A stretch of DNA of 64,000 bases, taken from Fratercula arctica (taxonomy: Eukaryota > Chordata > Aves > Charadriiformes > Alcidae). The DNA is taken from contig CANTUZ010000005.1 in assembly GCA_947846985.1 (NCBI GenBank), positions 12,653,861 through 12,717,860 of the forward strand, read 5' to 3'. The position numbers and the translations under genes were made by a program. Position 1 is the first letter of the stretch, and each line of letters begins with the position of its first letter. Below are positions 1 through 11,700 of the stretch, one piece after another. Under the pieces are notes generated by a model that was not told the DNA's origin, made no database searches, and saw only the letters and a list, made by a program, of their open reading frames with translations.

Positions 1-1145
1 TATGACTGTAGAGAAAGGGTGATCCAATTGGATGTGATGGGTCAGCATAGATTATTAAAAGTATTAAAAGAGACTTTAAATGGTTACAAATTTCAGCTTT
101 GGTATTTACGAAGTTTTATGTATAATTTAATGAAAACTGGTTTCTGGAGCGTCTGCTTTTATTTTAAATCAAATCTTTATCCATGCGTGCAGTGATAGCA
201 CCTTGCTTCCATATCATTCTTCCCACTATTGTACCATGCTTTAAATGTGGAAAACATAAGTTGAAGGCTGTTGATTGCATGCTTTACGTTGTGTGGTGGC
301 TTAGTTCAAAGTCGTCCTAGCTTTCAACATTCCTTTGGGGTAGTATTGATTAATGTAAAAATTGCTTTCACTTTGCCACATTATATTGTGGTGTATCCTG
401 GAGCTAAAATTCAATAAACTGTTATGATTTGTTTCAATATTTACTGCAGGACTTCAGCAGGTGAAGAAGAAAATTCATATTTGTATGTGGATTCCTGTAC
501 CACTCAGGATGACAGGATGCTACAGTTGAATATTTGTGGTGTTTCTGAAGGGCTTACTAACTGTAGCACTGTGGCTTTAAAAAAAAGGAAAGGTTAATAA
601 AAGAAAATTGCATCAGAGAAATTATCAGAAATTAGCAGTTTTTCTCTACGCCTTTCTTTCTGTGTAGAAAATCACTGCTGACTTGTCCGAAGAAACCATC
701 TAGAAATACTGGCAAGAAACTAGTGCCCTGGATAAATTGTGTGGATTTTTAATTTACAGACTTTTTCTCTTAGGATCGCTTGTTGACAAATGTTTGATTT
801 CTTTTTAAAATACCACATTATCCATTATATTAGTTTTTCACTTACTACTGTTTGGAGAGACAGACTAGAATTACCAGTAATCATCTGTCACTTTGAAAAA
901 ATGCATGACGGCCAAAGGCTGGATGCAGGTTGCAGCTTCATTTTGTGTAGTGACTCCTTGTCTTATTACTGGAAAATATTAAGACTGTATTTATTATATA
1001 ACTTGCAAGACACATTTGAGGAGCCTGTTTTACCTCTTGTGGCAAAAATTTTCCTAATATTGGGTATATTCTGAAAATATTCTTAAATCTATGGTGATTT
1101 AAATTCCACCAGTTTGCCTCTAAGTAATTGAATTTTATCTTTCAG
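1..1145 (+). other. SBF2: 3' end of the SBF2 intron upstream of the first exon seen here
   Basis: This is the last part of an intron that begins outside the window. It ends in a clear acceptor: a T-rich stretch at about 1130-1143 followed by CAG at 1143-1145. The rest is AT-rich, with short open frames whose composition looks random. I see no repeat family and no RNA gene here. It is called an intron because the exon starting at 1146 enters in the middle of a codon. Confidence 0.85.
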
Positions 1146-1234
1146 CTGGCCCAACAGAAGGTTTGGGAAAAATAATACAAAGATTTCCTCAGAAGGACTG
1201 GGAAGACACTCCTTTTCCACAGGGAATAGAGTTG
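1146..1234 (+). CDS. SBF2: SBF2 (MTMR13) coding exon, residues ~18-47, start of the uDENN region
   Basis: This exon encodes part of SET-binding factor 2, a large pseudophosphatase of the myotubularin family. SBF2 has an N-terminal DENN module that acts as an exchange factor for Rab GTPases, and it partners MTMR2 in endosomal phosphoinositide control; human mutations cause Charcot-Marie-Tooth type 4B2. The exon begins with two bases of a split codon (CT). It then reads [25 protein letters not shown] and GIEL without a stop. The run [23 protein letters not shown] matches vertebrate SBF2 as I recall it. SBF1 differs here, with QRFPEKDWEDNPFPQ. Human SBF2 has PGSGEG where this exon implies PGPTEG. 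The acceptor is TTTCAG and the donor is the consensus GTAAGT at 1235. The exon is 89 nt, with entry phase 1 and exit phase 0. The initiator Met exon lies upstream of the window. Confidence 0.95.
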
Positions 1235-2791
1235 GTAAGTTTGCAATACATTTTGTAATTTTTAGAATTTTTCACATAAAATTGGAAGATACATCTGCCT
1301 TCGTGAAGTAATCTGTATTGTCTAACCCAACAGAGAATGGATAGAAATTACGTGAGTAGAGGGGATAGATAATAGCTTTAAGAATAATAATTTTGGCTAA
1401 GAGAAGATAATTTGTTCTGGTCTTTACCACTAAGTAGATATTCCTAGAATACAGAAGTCTGCTGCAAATTTAGAAGTAGTGTCTTTAAAATAAATGTTTA
1501 TTTGTGTCAGTAATTTTATCATTGACTATATTTTTTACAAGCATCCTTCAGATGGCAGATGACTTTTCATTGTCATGTTCAAATAAATACAAATGTGTAT
1601 TTGTATATTGTAGATTAAAAAAAGAATTAAAAAATAATATGCCAATACACTGACTTGATTACAATCGTTAGTCTTTACTCAGTATTCTGTCCTTGGCAGA
1701 TGGCATTAATGGGTGCTTACAAAAATGGTACACTGAACAAGGCTATTGTACAGTGATCTATTTTAAACACCCTCTTTTCACTAAGTACCACTTCTTTCCC
1801 TTCCTTGGTCTCATGATGTGAGATGCAATGAAAAGGTATGTCTTACTCATCTGGATCAGGGACTCATTAAACTTAAGACTCTAAAAATCCTGCAGAGAAA
1901 TGAAATATTGAGGTCATACTATGCAAATTAGATTTCTGAGAATTCGGAGTGAAACTCTTACTGCTGTGAATTTAGGAACTAGAGAAGGAGATAGCCCATA
2001 GGAAATGTTGCAGTAGAAGTCTTTGTACTGTGGGACAAAATCAGCTGCAGAGGACAAGGACACGGACTCGTCATTGGATTTATTACAGAGATATAGCAAG
2101 CTTTTACCAGTGTGATACCTTTCAACCAATGCTCAGCTCGCTTGCTTAGTCATAACATGCTATTGGCCACGTGTTGTCTTCTCCAGTGAAGGAGAGGGGA
2201 GGGGATCTTGGTTTATGTTATTCACTGCGTGCTGTTGTACGCGACTCGGTGCTCGTTTTCTTCAACAATGTGGTTTTCATTTCTTCATAGTCAAGCATAA
2301 GCCTTATGTTTTGCAGGGATGTCATACATTAATTACTGGTGTAAGCATTATTTCTGATACACGTGACGGATAGTTACAGTGTTTGTGGTACACTTGCATA
2401 ATACTACATTTAGCAATGTAGTGCTGTGCTGAAATAATGGAAGCTCCTGCTTTCTCTGAAGTGTTTCTACTACTGTTACAACATTAGACCACTCTGTATA
2501 GCAATTGCTGTTTACTCTAGCTGGTAATTCTTGACTTAATACATGCCTAGCCAGCACGTGCTTTATGACTGCTGACTGAGTTCGGCTAAAGTGGCTTTTT
2601 TATATAGTACACAGAGTTGTAGTTCATTAGAAGAGAAATAAACTTTGATGCCAAGGCTTAGGGGTGTTTTCTTTTTTTTAACCACTCTGTTGGGGTTGAA
2701 CTATGTGGTTTGATCTTGCCTTAAACAACTGCAAGAGTTTGAGTCGTACTGAGATTCATTTTTGCCATACAGATCTTCCTTACCAATTTGT
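1235..2791 (+). other. SBF2: SBF2 large intron, first segment, no feature recognised
   Basis: The segment starts at the strong GTAAGT donor and contains AT-rich unique sequence. The short open frames on both strands have no recognisable domain. I see no repeat element until the LTR-like sequence that begins near 2792. Confidence 0.8.
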
Positions 2792-3345
2792 TGTGGTTTG
2801 AGAAAACCCATAACAATGGTATTGTTGTTTAGACAATCATTTTATCACCCCATTACCCCTCCCCACCTGGAAAGGGAAATTGGGGAAAACAAGGAAACAC
2901 GAGGGTTGAAATATAAATAGATTTAGTAGGATAAGACCAAATAATTAACAATAATACTAAAGAACCAGTATTAATCCCGATACTAATATAAGATAGACGA
3001 GAATTGTACCCAGCCAATTCTATCAGTAGGAAGCTGTGCGCTCCCAGCAGTGGACAGCAAATGTTGGACACTGTGAGCGCAACAACTTCGGGAGGAAGGG
3101 AAGGGCTCAGGGATCCGGCACTGGGCAAGAAGCTCTCTGGACCACCGCCATCAAGGGAGAGAGAGAACTATGCAGCAAACTTTCTAATTTTTATTTAATG
3201 TGACGTTCATGGAATGAAATAATTCTGTTGGCCAGCCTGGGTCAGGTGCCCAGGCCTCGCTCCTCCTTGTCCCTGCACCTGGCAAGGCTCGAAAACACCG
3301 AGACCTTGAATCTCACATAGCCTAGCTGGCTATGAAGTAAATATT
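2792..3345. mobile_element. Putative avian endogenous-retrovirus LTR (solo or fragment)
   Basis: This block differs from its surroundings. It begins with TGTGGTTTGAG and contains a purine-rich stretch and then an A-rich stretch with several ATAATAC-like units. A GC-rich section follows, ending with GGCCAGCCTGGGTCA and the phrase TGCACCTGGCAAGGCTCGAAAA. The last part recalls LTR sequences that are common in bird genomes. Near its end is a perfect 7-bp inverted repeat (3316-3322 with 3328-3334, 5-base loop). I see no internal gag, pol or env coding sequence, so a solo LTR or fragment fits best. The 5' edge is taken from the canonical TG. The 3' edge is uncertain because I could not find a convincing CA end or target duplication. 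Strand and family were not determined. Confidence 0.5.
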
Positions 3346-3550
3346 TTCACAGATTTTAATAATTACACTGGTTTAACTGTAGGATGTTAGCACTACAAGA
3401 AACACCTTTCTAAAGGAAGATTTATTTTTTTTTCTTGATTGAACAAAACATTATTTCTGTATCAGTTCTCAAATGTCTCATTAGGCAAAGCCATTAAGGC
3501 TTTAAACTTTGCTAGTGAAATTTTGATTTGCTTTCCAAACATGTTAATAA

Positions 3551-3570
3551 AATTTTAATTAATTAAAATT
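3551..3570. repeat. 20-bp perfect AT-only palindrome
   Basis: AATTTTAATTAATTAAAATT equals its own reverse complement. It is entirely A and T, so it may be chance in an AT-rich intron, but it could form a cruciform or act as a homeodomain-type TAAT binding cluster. Confidence 0.9.
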
Positions 3571-6500
3571 GAGGAGTCAGAGATATTGCAAAGATAAAGT
3601 ACTAAAGTAAATTACTTGTGAAACTCAGATTTTGGCTAGATGTTTTTGTTTCAAGGTTTTGAATGAGCACAACGTGAATCAACATTAATTCATGGAAAGG
3701 AAGGAAGTTAAGCTGTGTTACGGTTCTCTGTCCCCTTAGGGGCAGCTTTAATATCATTGAGAGTAACAGACAAACCTTGGGGGGGTAAAAATAGAGTAAT
3801 TGACATAAATGTATATGAGAATGAAGGTAAACATATTTATGAATAATAATAAATAGTTAGTAATTTGAGTTAAAATCCTCTTACATGTTCTTCCTCTCCT
3901 TTGAGTGAAGATCTTTAAGGAATTACATGGTTTCTCTGAAATGGAAAAAGCTATGGTTTGTTTCTGAAAAACATGTTAAACCCTCTTCACTGTGTTTTCA
4001 TGAAGGAAAAAAAGGCCAAAGCTTTTCATGCCTAGTGATAGGATTGAGGGAAGATTTGCTTTTGGAGTCTTGTCTTCTCTCAAAAGTTAGTCCTCCTGCT
4101 ATGAATCATGGAGATCTTCAGATCTCACCGCCCTGTTCCCTTACCCCCAGCCCCACTCCCTGCTCTGTTGTAAAGAGAATTATTTGCCTGTGAATTTGGA
4201 CATTTGGATATATTTTTTTTAAAGTGGGGTTTTTTTTTTTTGGCCAAATATAGGTTGAATCAGATAATTTGTCTTAGCATCTAATGAGTGATAAGATCTA
4301 ATAGTTGTTTCCCATTCATGGTGTTAACGGCATCTTATGAAACAAGGTGTGGGAGAAATAGTGGCAAAGACCTATGCCCACTCCCACCCCCAAGCTTTAA
4401 TATGTTAAGGTGGAAAATGCCCATTTGGACCCCTTGTGGTCTTAGCTTGTAGAGATGCCGTTAGTCCAAGCTCCAGCCAAAAACTAATAGACACAATCCT
4501 CTGAGACTTCTATGGAAGGCTCTTTTTCCCCAACCCTGCATGTCCCCCACCCCTCTGGGCTTGAATATGTGTGATCAGATTTATGAAACATAAATTAAAG
4601 ACAACGTAGAGAGTGGAGTTGTGCAGGTAATTTTAAAGTTAAATAATAAAAACACTGCAAATAATATTTTTCATTTTGTTGAGCCTAGTTTTGAAAAATG
4701 GGCTAATGTGGGAAAAACTGTGCCTAATGGACCTGCCCTTGGCTGAGTGAAAAGGGATCATTTTGAGAACATCTTATCTAGGAAAGACGATGACCCTTTT
4801 TCAACTTTTAGCCTTGACTATGTTTGTAGTTTTGTTAATTTGACACAAATATGTAGAGAATTGGGTCATTATAAAATATAATTGCAGCTTGAACTTTACT
4901 GAAGAGTTTTATATTTGGTGTATATATATATTCTGTATTAAAGGATTAAGAGTTACTTAAACTGTTTCTATTTTTATGTGTGTAGCTTACTAGCTATGTT
5001 CTGGTCTTGTTTAACAAATGCATAAGTTGTGGAATAAACACATTGTCCAAAATTCAACAGAAACATACTTTATGAAATTTTATTGAAGTCAAGTGTTTTC
5101 ATTTGTCTTGTTAAATAAATTGTGTGTCTTCTGGTTGTCAGTGGTAAGTGAGCAAAGCCATGAGTCTCCTTAGGGAAAGATTCTGTCAGTAGCTCTCAGT
5201 CAGTGTATCTTCTTAGAGCTTCTACTTGTCTGCATCTCATCAAATTACCTGAAGACATTTTTTTTTAATCTTACACTCTTTGCATTTGCCACTTCTCTAA
5301 TGGCTTCACAGCTTTTAACTTTGTTCTGTTTATAACTGAATACAGAAACTTTGATAAGTGAGCCACCTGCAAATTGCTGTGAGACATACCTGGAGGTTTT
5401 GTAATGGATTATCAATCATTACAGTAACTAGTAAGGGCTCTAATACTCTTTTACCATTTGTTGCGTTGTGTGATATAACTGAGAATGAGATATGATATTT
5501 GTTAATATTATTTATCATACATATTGAGTGTTACTTCAAAAGCAGTAAGATGCTCTTCTTCCATTTGCTGGAAACTTTTGTGGGCTATTTGAGAGGAATA
5601 TAGGAAATTTTTTTTGTAATTTCAGCTTAGAATCTGAGCATCTTCGGTTTACTGGCAAATAGCAGTCCATCTGCAGTTTACTGACAAATACAAGTCAAAG
5701 TGAGGTTCCTCAAGTTTCGTGGAAGTAAGCTGACTTTGAGGAGAAAAGAGAGATTTATGCTCGTTCATAAAGTTAATAAAGTATTTGGCTCAGAAAAACA
5801 TTAAGTCACTGGTTTTCAGAAAAATGCAGTTAGAACATACCAATCTGATAGTTGCCCCTTTGTGGTACTTTAAACGAACATGTTTGGGTATCCTTCTCCA
5901 CAGTCTGTCTCAGACAAGTTATTTCAGCTTTACACAGATACTGCTTAAGTTTAAAAATAACTCTCTAAAATCAGCTGAGACAGAGAGAGCAGTTTAAAAT
6001 TAGTATAATCAAAGTTCTTGTTCTTGCTTGTAGAAAGAATCCTTGAGAGAGTATGTCGGTTGGTTGAGTTAGCTTCATATTTCTGCATATTTTGCTTCTT
6101 TATAATCCGGTTTTAATTCTGCTGTATACCTTTCTAGACATCATAACTAGTTATACATCAAAGGAGGAAGCTTTGGTATGTAATGTTACACTGTAAACTC
6201 ATTTTTGTCCTGGGGCTAAATTAGCTAAACTAAATGTCATCTGCATTACTCAGAGTCAGGAGGCTAATGTTAATTAGGCCAATGAAAGTCATACCTAGAA
6301 ATAGATAAGTTCTTTTAGGTTTAAGCTAGATACAATGCATTTGTGTAGTTTGAGTAGCAGGGAAGAAAATTTCCCACTGTAACCTGTAGTGGTGTTAGTA
6401 GTAGTAGTGTCATGAATTAGAAATTTTCATTTCAAGTACGTGCAAGTACAGAAATGAACATACATTTCTAGACAAGCTAATCACCTACCCAATTAATTAA

Positions 6501-8728
6501 ATTATAAAATTTAATTGTAAATTGTAAAAACTGCTACTTAATACAATCTTTTGAAGATAGCTTACATGTGTTATGATACTAAGAGAACTGTTTCTGAAGA
6601 AAGGCTGTATGTGTCTCTTTGAGATCTGGTAGGATGCCCGCTTCCTCTCAGCGGAGGAGGAGTTGGTGGTGTTGGAATGAGCATATTGCTCCTTTGTATA
6701 GAGTCTTATCTTTGCTGTAGATCTCAGCATTTCTGCACCTTTGAGCAGCTAAAGATATGAACTCTTAAATAGACTTGAAGTATATCTTTTATGTAATTCA
6801 ACTTTCAAATTCCAACTAACCTGAGATATGAAAAAAAAAATCAGAATAAGGAATGGTATTTATGTATTTTCAAAGTATATCTGTATTTTGACTGACCTCA
6901 GTCTTTTGACAAAACCCAACTTCATAGTCCTGTACAGATTTCCACTGCATGATAATATACAAAACATATGAGTGACAGCTATACTTCTGAGATCTTTGGA
7001 TTTACACTGCTGATGGAGCTTCACAATTGGGTTGGGAAGAAGAAAACTGTCAAAAAAAACCCCAACAAAACCCAACTAGTTTGTCTTCAGAGTTGCATTG
7101 AAAAACAGAATTTCTGTCAGTCAATTCAAGACATTTTTAAGGCAAGCCAGATCTTAAAATAGTGAGCTCCTAAAATTTTGGAGATTCCCAATGCAGAGTC
7201 TCTGAAAATCATTACACGTGATGTCAAAAGTAATACTTTTAGAATTCCAGTGCTAATCACTTAGTGTTACTTTTGTTTTACCCCTTTGGTGTAAGGCATC
7301 TTTTCTAGGAAAAAAAATCTGATACTTGAACATTTTACTACTTATTAAAAATAAGACATAAGAGACAAGCTGGGTTGCGGATTAGCTGGTTAAGGCCTGA
7401 AGTGATTAAAGTTTTAAGGGGGTTAATCTTTAAATGCTTCAGTCTTAGCTAGCTGATCTGTAAGCCAGTTTTTCTGCAACATTAATGCTTTTAAGGATCT
7501 GAATAAAGGGTTTTCTACAGCATCCATTTAACCTTCAGTGCACTTGGTCAGCTGCAGAGATTTTGGTTTTGAGGGTGTGTTTTCCTCTTTCCACTCAAAC
7601 TTCTTTTACCTATCCAGAATCTTTACACATGTAATTATTTAAAGAACCAACTGCATGACAGACCTCAGTGTAGCACTCTAAATGCATTCTGGTATTCTTT
7701 CATTTTCATTATATTGCAGTACTGGTGCTTTTAGCAGTTAGTAGAAAACAGATGATAGCAAAAGTACGGCTAACTTTTTTATTGGAGTTATATTATGGAC
7801 TCAGTTTATATTCCTTTAACTTGTCTATATTAACCTCCAGTGGAAATCTTAGAGTACCGTAAATGTGGTGTATTTTACAGTAATGTCTCTGCTGTGCTGT
7901 AAAATAGTTATATTCTGGTTTTAGAATCCCACTGCTTTTACTGAATGGATTTTAGCTCCTGAATTTTGTAGACTAGTGGCGTAAAATATATCGAAATCTA
8001 AGGTCTTGCAAGTAGTCCTCATGTAGCAAAACTTGGTCTTGACTACTGTGAAAGGGTATAATTAATATGTTTTATCTATTTTTTTGTTGTTGTTTTCAAA
8101 CAAAAAAAAAAAGAAAAATGGAACACTTCGCAATGCAGCCAACAGTTTTGGTGAAAACGGTAAAATATTGAAGTGACACCTATTTGGAAGGTAAATGCTA
8201 TTCTGAGATGGCCAGAGGTTAGACATGAGAAGACTTCAGGTAAATAAAAGGAAGGGAATAAACTGTCCTCCTTGTCCCGTGAGAATAAGATGAGTAATAA
8301 GGAATGGATACTATAGCAAAGATTTGGTGTAAACAGTAGGAAACCTTTAAATAGATCAAGCTCGCTCTACCTAGACTGAAATTATTGAGCAGTATTATTT
8401 GCTTTTAATGCTAGATACCTGTGAGGAATGACTTGTGTGAGGCTAATAGTATGGCTTGAAAAGGGGAATAGCTTGGATAGTCTCCTGATGTTCTTTTTAG
8501 ATTTGTTAATCTGAAAAACTGAGGCTTTGGCTCTCCGTCTGCCTGCTTGTTTGCACCTCTGCAGAGAGAAATGGTAGTAACTCATTGGGAAGATACCAAA
8601 CCGAGACACTGCAGTGGTGATGAGTGAAGAAATCCATGTGGATTACCATGAGAGATGAGATCTGGACTTCAGGCATGATTTCCAGGTGTTTGTCCTTGCT
8701 AGTAACTACAGTAACCTTTTTCTTAAGA

Positions 8729-8746
8729 TTTTTTTTTTTTTTTTTT
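8729..8746 (+). repeat. T18 homopolymer
   Basis: An uninterrupted run of 18 T within the intron. It is not adjacent to a recognised retroelement. Confidence 0.95.
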
Positions 8747-11700
8747 GGTCACTGTCAGATCAGGTTCCTGTAACTGTCAGAGAGGAAGAGAGAAAATGAA
8801 ACTTGGACAAATGTAACAATCCAGTAAGGCACTGAAGTGAAGTACCTCAGAACCACTTACCAATTTCTTGTTTTAATTCCCATGTTTTGTTTCAGCTGGT
8901 TATTACAGATAACTGTTTGTCAGCCTTCTGTAAGAAATTGGAATTTCTTCTGCACTTGAAGTGCTGTAATTTAAGCCAATTTTTTGACTGAAGTTTCTGG
9001 GGTTTTTTGTTTGTTTTGTTTTTTCTATGTGTTTTATGCAGGGAGCTGAAAATTTGTGTGGTTTTGGAGAGAGACAGAAAGCAAGCCCATTGTCTATTGA
9101 ATTTATAACTATATATCCAGTTGTCACAAAGCTATCTTTTCTAGGGTTGTGTGAAGAAGCAGAAAGGCAGATAATGTGCATCTAATCAAATACAGTCTAT
9201 TGGGTTGAATACAAGATTGTGAAATTTGAACTGGGTCATTGAACGTGTTCTGGGAATCCAGAAATAATTTATCTGTGAAGTTGATTCCTATGACTATAAA
9301 TCAGTTTGGAATGTTTTCTAATAGTTCAAGAAAACAGTCTAATGGAAAATAAAGGCTATTTTACATTTTTTCTGAACAAATTTGTTAATAGTTTATGTTT
9401 TGTTAAAGCTGATTTTTTTTTTTTTGTGCTAAGAATTTCTAATAGGTAGGACTTGTATATCATGATATTTCCCCAACCCCCAATTTGACCAACTTTTTAA
9501 TTTGTACTTTATATAAATTTTGTCACATTTGATGCAGGTTTCTTCTGCTGGTTTAAATCATCTCAGCAGATTTAAAGCTTGACTTCTTAAACTTGAAAAC
9601 TTTTGAGATGCATTTATACATCTTATACAAAAAAAAAAGAACAAAAAGAACAGTATTCACCAAAAAAAAAAAGACTGTTTCTGATTTGTGTAACTTCTGA
9701 TTTTCCTTTCTGGACTCCGTACAGGGCAGAGAAGCTGGGTGGTTTAAACACACACCTGGCACAAACACGCAGGCTTGGGGAGGAAGTGACTGATTTCACT
9801 GGTTCATTGTCTGGCTGAGAGCGTGCCATGCGGAGTCCTAGGAAAAGGAGCTGGAGGCTTATTTCCAGTTTTTTTCAGAGGGCAGCATGTTGGCCTCAAG
9901 CACTATCACTAACTTAAGTGTCAAAAGGAGTTGAATTTATAAGTCCTGAGGTTGGGGGTGCTGGATTGTTTGTTTATAAAGCAAAGACTACTTAATACTG
10001 TTTCAGTACAGCATGTTGGTGCCATCTTTTGACTAATTGCATGGGATTGGCAAAACCACTTTCAGATCTTTCAGTTTTTATTGTACAGCTTTTTTAGACT
10101 CTTTTGGCTATTTCCTAATAACATCTAGCATATTGTTTTCTTTTATACAGAAGCTGGTGTTTTTAGATGGAAAGGAAAAGTTTATGAATGAACTTGCAAG
10201 GTAGAAGACACAAAAGTGAACTGGGCTATTTAGATGGCACTCTTCCTTCTGTATTTTTCTTTAATAATATAGTCGTTAATAATTTATGATATAGTTCTGA
10301 TATCCTGATTTTAGTGATGATTTGTAAATGACCATGAGAATTTTAATGAAGAAACATCCTTATTTTAAGTAAAGATCAATAAATAGTAATTTTATGGAAT
10401 TTGTTTTTGATCATAGAAAAGTTAAGAGTAAAGAAATAATCTACATTTATGTGCAAAATACAATTTGTGTTAAGAGGAGGAAGAAGAAGAAAATAGATCT
10501 GAATAGATTTATATAAGTGTTTATTTTAGGGCTACTCACTGATGAAGAATTTTTGTCTTTGTGTTGAAATTCTCCCAAGTGGGGATCTGCCATAAGCATG
10601 GCTTCTTATAATGAATTCCGAGTATGGCACCAGTATTGTGTAACTAATGATTTTGTCAGCAGTTTACCTGGACTTGTCCTAGCAAAACTTTTCTTCTTTC
10701 TCTGTCCTTATTGCTCTGTGGATGTCAGAATTAAACTGATGTAGGCCAAAACCTTTTGAAGTGGCAAATTTCTAAGATGAGAGTGTTAATGCTGCAATCT
10801 GATCCATGAAGTGTTACAGCCTTATTTAATGTTGCTGAGAGAGACCTCTTTCAGGTACATTTGGTTGCAGTGTCTTTATGTTTTTCAAGGATATGCTGTC
10901 ACAGGATCACTTGAACAGGTGCTTTTATCTAGCTGTAATGGACACCAGGATAAACTATAAAGGAGTTTTATTTCTATATCAGCAATAGAGTAATAAACTT
11001 GAACATTTGAACTGGCCTATAGCACGGATCTCTGAAGCCCCAGCTTTCACAGATTTGGAAATAAGGCAGTTCAGCATTAGTTGCGGATAATGCTACTTGT
11101 ATGATGATCCTTTTAAGGTTTGTAGTTCTTTCTCAGCCTGCAACTCATTAAATCTGAGCTGCAGAGTAAACCTAGGCAAAGAACAACATTGACACCCAAA
11201 TATTCTTTTGAATGGCTTTTGGAACTTATACTCAAGCGCTTCCTTGACCAAATATCACAAATCTTGCAGGTTTTAATGCAAGCTGAGAAAATAGGACATG
11301 ATGTCTCCTTTCACCTTCTGTACAACGTCCCAGCTGTCTTTGCTTTGATGCGGCTTCTTACTGTTACCAGATTTCTTTGCTTCTGCATCTGTCTTGTTTG
11401 TTTCTTGTAGCTACCATGTTTTCCCTTGGGGATAAAGAAAAAGTGGGTAGACTTTGAAATGTCACCTAAGCTCTGCATGTTTCCCTAATGTAAAAATATT
11501 GCAGCACTTATCTCCATTTTGTGTGACTTCAAAAAAACCCAACAAAACAAAAAACCCCAAACAAAATGTCAAACAACACCACCCCACCCTAGATATTAAA
11601 AGCATAAACTTGATCATGATCCTGAGGTGAATTATTTTTTTTCCCTCCCCATCTTTTTGGATTTATGTATCTAACTAAGGTACTACTGATGTCTTTGAAG

